Shown piece by piece: positions 22,692 to 28,639 of a stretch of DNA of 28,639 nt. The position numbers and the translations under genes were made by a program. Source of the DNA: EA-27 sp964396265 (GTDB taxonomy: Archaea; Thermoplasmatota; Thermoplasmata; RBG-16-68-12; EA-27); contig CAYNEM010000021.1 in the NCBI GenBank assembly GCA_964396265.1, forward strand, positions 1-28,639. The letters run 5' to 3'. Each line of letters begins with the position of its first letter. Position 1 is the stretch's first letter. The notes under the pieces are model-generated. The model was given only the letters and a program-made list of their open reading frames with translations. It ran no database searches and was not told the DNA's origin.

Positions 22692-25600
22692 ATGGCAAAG
22701 AAAGTGAGGGTGGTGCTTCTGTGCCTGATGTCGTTCGTATTGACCACTGTCCAACCGTCCCTAGCCGGCCCGATTGACGGAGGAAGCCCGCCTCCGAGCC
22801 CTCCGGGAGATGGCGGCGGTCCTCCCGGGCTGGGACCTGGCGGCGGTGGTGGCGGGGGTGGAGGAAGCGCCAGCCCTTCGCCTCCGCCTCTTTCCCCGCC
22901 CCCGTATTACAAGGGAGATCCACCACATGCAAACCTCACCGTCCCATCGTTCACCGCTGACCGAAACGCCGTCAAGGCCGGTCAGCCGGTGCGATTCTTC
23001 GTCGATGTTGCGAACTTTGGATATCGCTTCGTCTGGAACGCGAAACTGAGCCTGTACAAGAACGTCGTGTCGCCATCGAACCTGATCGCGACCACAACCG
23101 TCTCTCTCGTTGACTTGAAGAATTCCGTGGAACTCACGTGGATCGCCAGCGGCCTGGGAACACACACGATCATCGCGTTCGTCGACCCGGACAATGTCGT
23201 CGCGGAGACCCGAGAGACAGACAATAAGGGCACTCTCACGATCGAGGTGAAGCCCACACCCACCCCCGGCCTTCCGGACGTCTCTGCCAACCCAGACGAG
23301 ATCACGACGGCCGACATTCCCATCAGCAACACCACGAATAGCGTAACCGTTACGGTGCGAAACATCGGGGAGGTTGTCGCGGCGGCCGTGAGTGTCACGG
23401 TGAAGGAAGTCGAAACCGGAACCCCGATTGGCAGCTATCAGGTTACAATTCCAGCGTCCGGACAGGACACGAGGCAAGTCACCTGGATCCCGACGGTCGC
23501 GGGCGCACGCCACATCGAGGTGTCAACCACCTTTTCGGGGCAAGAGATTCGGAAGTCCAACAACAAGGCGGTCGCGGGATTCTACGTCCGTCCCGCGGGC
23601 GCCGAAACGCCGTGCCCGACCCTCCCCTGCCCACCCCCGCCGCCTGTCGATTGCATCTACCGAATCAACAACGACCTCGTCGTAATGAACGGCCAGACAG
23701 TCGTCTTCGACGAATGCGTCGTCATCGTGCGCGGGAACGTGATCGTCCAGAGCGGCGGTAATCTCCAGTTCTTGGACTCCACGCTCGCGTTCGTCGCGAG
23801 CACCAACGGCCAGTACAGCATCACCGCGCAGACCGGAAGCACCCTGATTTTCTCCGGCAGCCGCTTCGGCGGGACTGTCTTCTCGCGCGGATCTCGGTAT
23901 GCCTCCGGCTTTTCCGTCCAGAGCGGCGTCACCTTCCGGCTCGAAACTGCGATTGTATGGTGGGTCTGGGGCGACTCGGCTTCCCTAGGTGCGGAAGGAG
24001 GTATCCGACTGCGATCGCAACCCACAGCATTCCAGGGCAACCAGGTCCGGGAGGGCAGGACTCACGGCCTGTGGATTGCTCCGAACGTGAACGTCGGGAT
24101 GCTGCCGACCACGGTGTTCCGGGACAACGCTCAGGCCGGGGTCTACGTGGCCTCGAACGCCCAGGTGACGCTCAGCGGGGACACGTTCCTAGATAATCGA
24201 TACGGCGTTTTCGTGCAGGACGCAGCGCCATCAATCCTGAATTCTGGATTCCAAAGGGGCTCGTACGGCATCTGGGTGAACGGGACGAGGGTTGCAGCCT
24301 TGACAGGGCTGTCCATGCTCAATCACGTAGTTTCCGGAGTGCGGGTTCAGGACGCTGCGGCGGCCGTGACGGTCATCGAGGGAGTATGGATCAACGTCAC
24401 GACCACCACGCCTAGCAGCTTTGGGATCCTCGCGATCCGCGCGGCTCCCAAAGTGAGCAATACTACGATCCTTGCCACCGCCGCAGCGCGTTTCAGCCTG
24501 GGAGTAGGAATCGCTTTCGACACGCCTGACCCGGGAGCTCGCCCGTTCGTCGTTGCAACCACCTCCGGCGGCGTCGGCAATGGCAAGTTCGGCATACTGT
24601 GCTTCCGCGCGTCCTGCATTGTGCGGGGAATCGGCCTGGCTTCTCAGCAACAGCTCTCGTTCGCGGACTGGGATGTCTCCTCTTCAACATTCGGGCCGGG
24701 GAATGTGATTGGACACTTGGGCGGCGACCTGTACAGCATCGCCGTGAACCAGTCGAACACTTATGTCCACAACAATACGCTGTTCCCGACCGAATATCCG
24801 TTCAATGCGAACGCCAGCACCCTTCGAGTGGAAAACGTGACGACTTCGATGGTGGGCAACGTGAACACATGGCTCGGCAGCGTGGCCTCGAACCTGCTCG
24901 TCCGAGACAGCAGCGCGACAGGACCCGTCATGGGCGCGTCGGCGGTGATCGCCAGAGGTGCCGGGTCGGTCCAGTTCTTCAAGAACACGTTCCGATTCCT
25001 CCATGGAATTGAGGTTACACGGGACGGGCCCACGGGTAGCACCGTCATCATCCAAGGCAACCGACTCACGGGGAGGTACTACCCTCCAGGATACCCGTTT
25101 TCCTCAACCGAAGCCGAACAAGGACTCCTCAAGATCTACAACAACGCAACCGCCGACATCCGGTACAACGAACTCCTCTACAGTGCTTGGGGCATTTCCC
25201 TCGATGACACTCTGCCCACTCAGGCATCGTATGCGCTCATTCAGAACAACTGGGTGAACCAAACGGGATACGTGGCGATCGGCGCCGACGAGAGCACGCG
25301 CATGGATGTTCAAGGAAATGTGATAAACCGAGCCAACGGGTGGGGAATCTTCCTTGAATCCCGCTGGGAGACCGCACGCGTTGGGCCCGACAATCGGATT
25401 GAGAACAACAGCATCAACGACTGCCACGGCATCTCCACCGCCGGCTACGGCGGGTGCATCCGGATGTCCTGGGAGGAGGGCATGAACGATCCGGGTGAAG
25501 CATGGGTCGCGAACAACACGGTCACCCGCGGCAATGCCACCGGGATCTACGTACGGACGGACTACACGTCGACGTTGCGCGACAACACGGTCTCAAACGT

Positions 25601-26195
25601 GACCGGGAAGACCGTCAATGAGTATGGCGAGTGCATCGTCCTGGGCTCGGGAATCCCTGTCCCTGTCGTCAAGAACACGCTTCGCGACTGCCGCGTCGGC
25701 ATCTGGGTCCAGAAGGGCGCGGGCCACGACCTCACGCGGAACACGGTCCAGAACACGACCGTCGCGAACGTGACATGGGGCCTCCGGCTCGACGACACGG
25801 GAGGGGCTATCGTATGGGCGAACGTGCACGACAACAACACGTTCTCCGGATGGACGTACGGGGTGTGGATCAACGCCGCCGTCGTCGACGTGGCCAGTTT
25901 CCGCCTCTTCTGGAACGACGTGCGATTGAACGGGGAGGGCGTGAAAGTGACCGGCGACCCGCCCGGGACGGACTTCTTCCACGCGGAGTGTAACTGGTGG
26001 AACCACGACACGGGTCCATTCGACCCGAGTGGTCCGGCTCCCGCAGGACTGCCGGACTGGAATCCATCGGGCCAGGGCCAGTACGTCTCCGATTACTTCT
26101 TTTACAGGGAGAAACCGCCTACGCCCGCGCCGAGGAAAGGTTGGCTCAACAACCAGTCGAGCGCCCTTGGGACGATTTGCTTGGTGGCGCCCTAG
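22692..26195 (+). CDS. Secreted CARDB and right-handed beta-helix protein
   Basis: This 1167-residue protein starts with a signal peptide (residues 1-25, KKVRVVLLCLMSFVLTTVQP), then a Pro/Gly-rich linker (about 28-75). Two CARDB-like Ig domains follow (about 79-186 and 195-305), each with the DN-end signature (DPDNVVAETRETDNKG, KSNNKAVAGF), then a Cys-Pro linker (CPTLPCPPPPPVDC). About 800 residues of right-handed parallel beta-helix repeats complete it, with the usual turn patterns (FRDNAQAGVYVASNAQVTLS, VQGNVINRANGWGIFLESRW, VANNTVTRGNATGIYVRTDY). CARDB domains often lead to adhesion; beta-helices bind or cleave sugars. No C-terminal anchor is evident. The ATG at 22692 is chosen from the signal peptide and the TATA box at 22661. 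Confidence 0.88.
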   Translation: MAKKVRVVLLCLMSFVLTTVQPSLAGPIDGGSPPPSPPGDGGGPPGLGPGGGGGGGGGSASPSPPPLSPPPYYKGDPPHANLTVPSFTADRNAVKAGQPVRFFVDVANFGYRFVWNAKLSLYKNVVSPSNLIATTTVSLVDLKNSVELTWIASGLGTHTIIAFVDPDNVVAETRETDNKGTLTIEVKPTPTPGLPDVSANPDEITTADIPISNTTNSVTVTVRNIGEVVAAAVSVTVKEVETGTPIGSYQVTIPASGQDTRQVTWIPTVAGARHIEVSTTFSGQEIRKSNNKAVAGFYVRPAGAETPCPTLPCPPPPPVDCIYRINNDLVVMNGQTVVFDECVVIVRGNVIVQSGGNLQFLDSTLAFVASTNGQYSITAQTGSTLIFSGSRFGGTVFSRGSRYASGFSVQSGVTFRLETAIVWWVWGDSASLGAEGGIRLRSQPTAFQGNQVREGRTHGLWIAPNVNVGMLPTTVFRDNAQAGVYVASNAQVTLSGDTFLDNRYGVFVQDAAPSILNSGFQRGSYGIWVNGTRVAALTGLSMLNHVVSGVRVQDAAAAVTVIEGVWINVTTTTPSSFGILAIRAAPKVSNTTILATAAARFSLGVGIAFDTPDPGARPFVVATTSGGVGNGKFGILCFRASCIVRGIGLASQQQLSFADWDVSSSTFGPGNVIGHLGGDLYSIAVNQSNTYVHNNTLFPTEYPFNANASTLRVENVTTSMVGNVNTWLGSVASNLLVRDSSATGPVMGASAVIARGAGSVQFFKNTFRFLHGIEVTRDGPTGSTVIIQGNRLTGRYYPPGYPFSSTEAEQGLLKIYNNATADIRYNELLYSAWGISLDDTLPTQASYALIQNNWVNQTGYVAIGADESTRMDVQGNVINRANGWGIFLESRWETARVGPDNRIENNSINDCHGISTAGYGGCIRMSWEEGMNDPGEAWVANNTVTRGNATGIYVRTDYTSTLRDNTVSNVTGKTVNEYGECIVLGSGIPVPVVKNTLRDCRVGIWVQKGAGHDLTRNTVQNTTVANVTWGLRLDDTGGAIVWANVHDNNTFSGWTYGVWINAAVVDVASFRLFWNDVRLNGEGVKVTGDPPGTDFFHAECNWWNHDTGPFDPSGPAPAGLPDWNPSGQGQYVSDYFFYREKPPTPAPRKGWLNNQSSALGTICLVAP

Positions 26196-28475
26196 ATGCG
26201 ACGCGTGCTTCTTCTCCTCGTCGCAACTGCGGCCCTCACAGTTGGAATGCTGCCGATTGGGATGTCTGCACCGGGAAACCCCCCGACGCCAGAGTCCGCC
26301 TGGACCATCGAAACCGTCGGCCTTCATGGGGGCAGCGCCGATCCTCACATTGCGCTCGATTCGAGTAATGACCCGCACGTTTTGTTTTGTCCGCCGGGAG
26401 AGGTTCGATATGCAGATCGAGGGGAAACGGGGTGGACGAGCGAGCTCGTCACCTCCACGGTCTCCGGAGGTGTTTGCGGCGAACTCGTAGTTGCGCCGGG
26501 CGATGTGCCCCATGCGACCACACCCCTAGCCGTGGGAACCCTGAGGGAGCTATACGGCACGAGAGTAAGCGGAGCGTGGAACTTATCCGCGTATCCTGGC
26601 GGACTCCTCGAAGCAGTGAACAAGATCGGGGAACCTCAGGTAGTCTCATATTGGAACCTCGGTCCGAGTCAGTTCTCCTTCCGGTACCTAAGTTTGGTGG
26701 GCGGCGTTTGGGTCCACGATGACGTGGAGACGTTCCCGGCATCGGGTATCAATCTCGCCTGGGCCTCGCTCGCCTTGGACTCCCAAGACACACCGCACAT
26801 TCTCTACTACGACGACGCGCGCGGCGACGTCCGCTACACGTTCCGCGACGCCGGAGGATGGCATGTCGTGGTTGTCGAGCACGTCGGGTTCATCGGAGCC
26901 GGAGGGCGACAAGGAGACCTGGCTTTGGATTCTTTCGGTAATCCACACGCCACATATTTCGTGCTGACCGGACCGGTGATGAGCGACCTGCGGTACGCAG
27001 TGCGGACCGCCGGCGGTTGGGAGATTAGCGTTTTGGACACTCAAGGCAGCTCTCCAGTCCTCGCCATCGGGCCGGACGACCTTCCTCGGGTCGCGTACAT
27101 TCGTCTGGACTCTTACGACCCGTCCAGGTCCCACTCGGAGACCCGGCTGATGCACGCTGTCCGCTCAGCTGGCACATGGTCGTTCGACACCGTCCTATCC
27201 GCGACGTTCGATGGCTCGACAGTCATAGGGACGGCGGTCCAGTTTCCCTCCCTAACTGTGGACGGATGCAGCCAGCCCCACCTGGCCTACTACTTTACCC
27301 AACGCGCGGGCAGCGACCTAACGGGCTCTGGCACGTACTACGCGACGAAGGGCGATCCGTGCCAACCGGAAGCGGATCGGCCTGCTGATTTGAAGCGCGA
27401 GGCAATTCAGCGGGTGAAGGCGCTTAAGGAGCAGGCTATCGACCACGCAGATTGGCGGTTCGTGGAGACCCTCGACGACGCGGAACGGCTCGTCTGGAAG
27501 AGCCTCGGGTACGCGGAGCCGTTCCGGCCGGTCGCGATTGGCGTTACGCCAGGCCCGGACATCTCCGCCGCGCGAAGCCGCCACGACCGCGTCGACCTCG
27601 CCCTCGGCCCCTCGTGGACACCGCTGCTGTCTTCCTACGACGCGCTCCGCGTGACGTGGGCGAACGGCGACGTTACCGCCGTGGACCTGCCAAACGGGTG
27701 GCCTCGACATCCTGTGCGCTTCTCGGATGACGTGTGGATCGACGCGTGGGAGCAGGACCTGTCCGTATTCTCGAGTTGGGATCGAATGAAGGGACAGGTG
27801 ACGCTCAGAATCCACGTGCGCGGCGCGAGCCTCGGCTTCACCCTCTCACTGGACGCCGACCCCGTCGCGGCCCTCTCCTTCACCTACGACATCCACTCAT
27901 GGTGGATTGACCGATCGCATCTCGACGCGAAGCACGGACACAAGGTGTTCCAGTCCGAGCGTCAGGCGGTGGACTGCCTCGTCACCTTCACCGCACGGGA
28001 TGGCGGCGGTGACGACGACGATGGGGACGGGGACCGGGATGGCGGCATCGGGGTTCTCCGTGGGGACGACGACCGGAGGTACGGTGTTGGCTGCCGCGAC
28101 CGGGACGATGACGACGATGTGGATGACCGGGACGACGACCGGTCCTCCGGCCCCCGCGTGGTCCATTGCCGCTTGAACGCCCGCCTATGGACGAACGCGG
28201 AGCGCGCGGAGCTGGACGCGGAGTGCGCCGCGATTGCGGACCTCCTAGTGGCGGCGGACGAGAGTCTCGCCCGGACCGCGCTCGACGAGGCAAAAGATGC
28301 GCCCGTTCGGGACCCGCGAAACCAAGGTCGAGTGGACCGGCAGATTGAGAAGTCTGAGCGTGCGCTCGCGAGGGGGCGTGCGGTATGGGACCGTATCGAG
28401 CATCGCGACGCGATTGGCCACCTTCTCCTGGCGTGGGACCATGCGCAGCACGCGATCCGAATCGCGAATCGATAG
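26196..28475 (+). CDS. Secreted beta-propeller-like protein with Asp-rich segment
   Basis: This 759-residue protein has a signal peptide (RRVLLLLVATAALTVGMLP). About residues 35-400 contain five or so copies of a unit like ALDSxxxPHxxYxxxxxxxRYxxRxxGGW (e.g. LALDSQDTPHILYYDDARG and LALDSFGNPHATYFV), as in beta-propeller or sialidase-like blades. A helical region (PADLKREAIQRVKALKEQAI) follows, then a compact domain. An acidic stretch of Asp/Gly/Arg at about 600-652 is a candidate for calcium binding. A helical C-terminus (ELDAECAAIADLLVAADESL) closes it. The ATG touches the preceding stop (TAGATG), so the two genes are cotranscribed. No catalytic residues are recognised; an extracellular partner of the beta-helix protein is likely. 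Confidence 0.83.
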   Translation: MRRVLLLLVATAALTVGMLPIGMSAPGNPPTPESAWTIETVGLHGGSADPHIALDSSNDPHVLFCPPGEVRYADRGETGWTSELVTSTVSGGVCGELVVAPGDVPHATTPLAVGTLRELYGTRVSGAWNLSAYPGGLLEAVNKIGEPQVVSYWNLGPSQFSFRYLSLVGGVWVHDDVETFPASGINLAWASLALDSQDTPHILYYDDARGDVRYTFRDAGGWHVVVVEHVGFIGAGGRQGDLALDSFGNPHATYFVLTGPVMSDLRYAVRTAGGWEISVLDTQGSSPVLAIGPDDLPRVAYIRLDSYDPSRSHSETRLMHAVRSAGTWSFDTVLSATFDGSTVIGTAVQFPSLTVDGCSQPHLAYYFTQRAGSDLTGSGTYYATKGDPCQPEADRPADLKREAIQRVKALKEQAIDHADWRFVETLDDAERLVWKSLGYAEPFRPVAIGVTPGPDISAARSRHDRVDLALGPSWTPLLSSYDALRVTWANGDVTAVDLPNGWPRHPVRFSDDVWIDAWEQDLSVFSSWDRMKGQVTLRIHVRGASLGFTLSLDADPVAALSFTYDIHSWWIDRSHLDAKHGHKVFQSERQAVDCLVTFTARDGGGDDDDGDGDRDGGIGVLRGDDDRRYGVGCRDRDDDDDVDDRDDDRSSGPRVVHCRLNARLWTNAERAELDAECAAIADLLVAADESLARTALDEAKDAPVRDPRNQGRVDRQIEKSERALARGRAVWDRIEHRDAIGHLLLAWDHAQHAIRIANR

Positions 28476-28577
28476 AGCCCGCAGCGTCTGAGAATGTGGG
28501 TGTCCTCGAAGAACGACGGCCCGCCGTCCTGGTCGTCTAAGCGAGGCGCGAACTGGGAGGCTTCTTCGACGAGCAAT

Positions 28578-28610
28578 AATCCCCCGCCAACGATCAATAA
28601 GGGGGATTTT
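28578..28610 (+). terminator. Hairpin with T-run, terminator-like, ahead of island repeat copy 3
   Basis: AATCCCCC (28578-28585) pairs with GGGGGATT (28601-28608) over eight bases around a 15-base loop, and a run of four T residues follows (28607-28610). It is about 100 bases after the secreted-protein operon and could terminate it. It also stands two bases before the direct repeat copy 3, at the same distance as the hairpin before copy 2. Confidence 0.65.
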
Positions 28611-28639
28611 GTGCCAGGTGACCGTCGTAAGCCCCCTTC
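28611..28639 (+). repeat. Island direct repeat, copy 3 (cut by window end)
   Basis: The last 29 bases of the window are identical to 11838-11866 and contain GGTGACCGTCGTAAGCCCCC. The copy continues beyond the window, so its second box cannot be checked. That the window stops exactly within this repeat would fit an assembly break at a multi-copy sequence, but this cannot be shown here. Confidence 0.85.

Noticed and set aside
9698..28639. CRISPR array based on the repeated 30-mer
   Set aside because: The copies are kilobases apart, not spaced by 30-40 bases, and no cas gene is present.

Overview
The window looks like a high-GC archaeal chromosome segment. Many genes have an AT-rich TATA-like box 27-32 bases before a start codon and no ribosome binding site, the pattern of leaderless archaeal transcripts. 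Examples are the starts at 348(-), 408, 6310(-), 7137, 7897, 9628(-), 11748(-), 11997, 14209(-) and 22692. Gene content (OsmC, a membrane molybdopterin oxidoreductase, VapBC, AbiE-like pair, CARDB/beta-helix secreted protein) would fit a Thermoplasmatota-like organism, but this placement is an inference without marker genes.

Left part (1-8600), housekeeping. It holds the 5' end of a probable esterase, a small membrane protein divergent from a PH-like protein, an OsmC peroxiredoxin with a small membrane partner, a sulfite-oxidase-family molybdopterin enzyme with its own membrane module, a methyltransferase-TPR fusion behind an aldo/keto reductase, membrane proteins, a GNAT acetyltransferase, a small basic protein and a winged-helix-like protein. 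Two redox genes share a sequence motif at the same distance from their starts.

Middle part (8800-22400), a defence and mobility island. In order: a vapBC toxin-antitoxin pair, an AbiEi/AbiEii-like pair, a DUF6602-like nuclease candidate, a SIR2 protein divergent from a small helical protein, an unrecognised protein, a GIY-YIG-like protein, a gene-poor tract, a small coiled-coil protein divergent from a paralogue of the small helical protein, a large single-chain N6-adenine methyltransferase that resembles type IIG restriction-modification enzymes, and an intact tyrosine recombinase.

Right part (22692-28475), a two-gene secreted module: a CARDB plus right-handed beta-helix protein followed without a gap by a beta-propeller-like protein with an Asp-rich segment.

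The most unusual feature is a roughly 30-base direct repeat (core GGTGACCGTCGTAAGCCCCC). It occurs at 9698, 11838 and 28611, the last cut by the window end, with a diverged copy at 8795. All are in the same orientation. The copies bracket vapBC, then the AbiE-like pair, then the large defence/integrase/surface segment, as expected for modular insertion at a repeated recombination site. Homology between two copies appears again about 60 bases downstream, and two copies are preceded at the same spacing by a hairpin.
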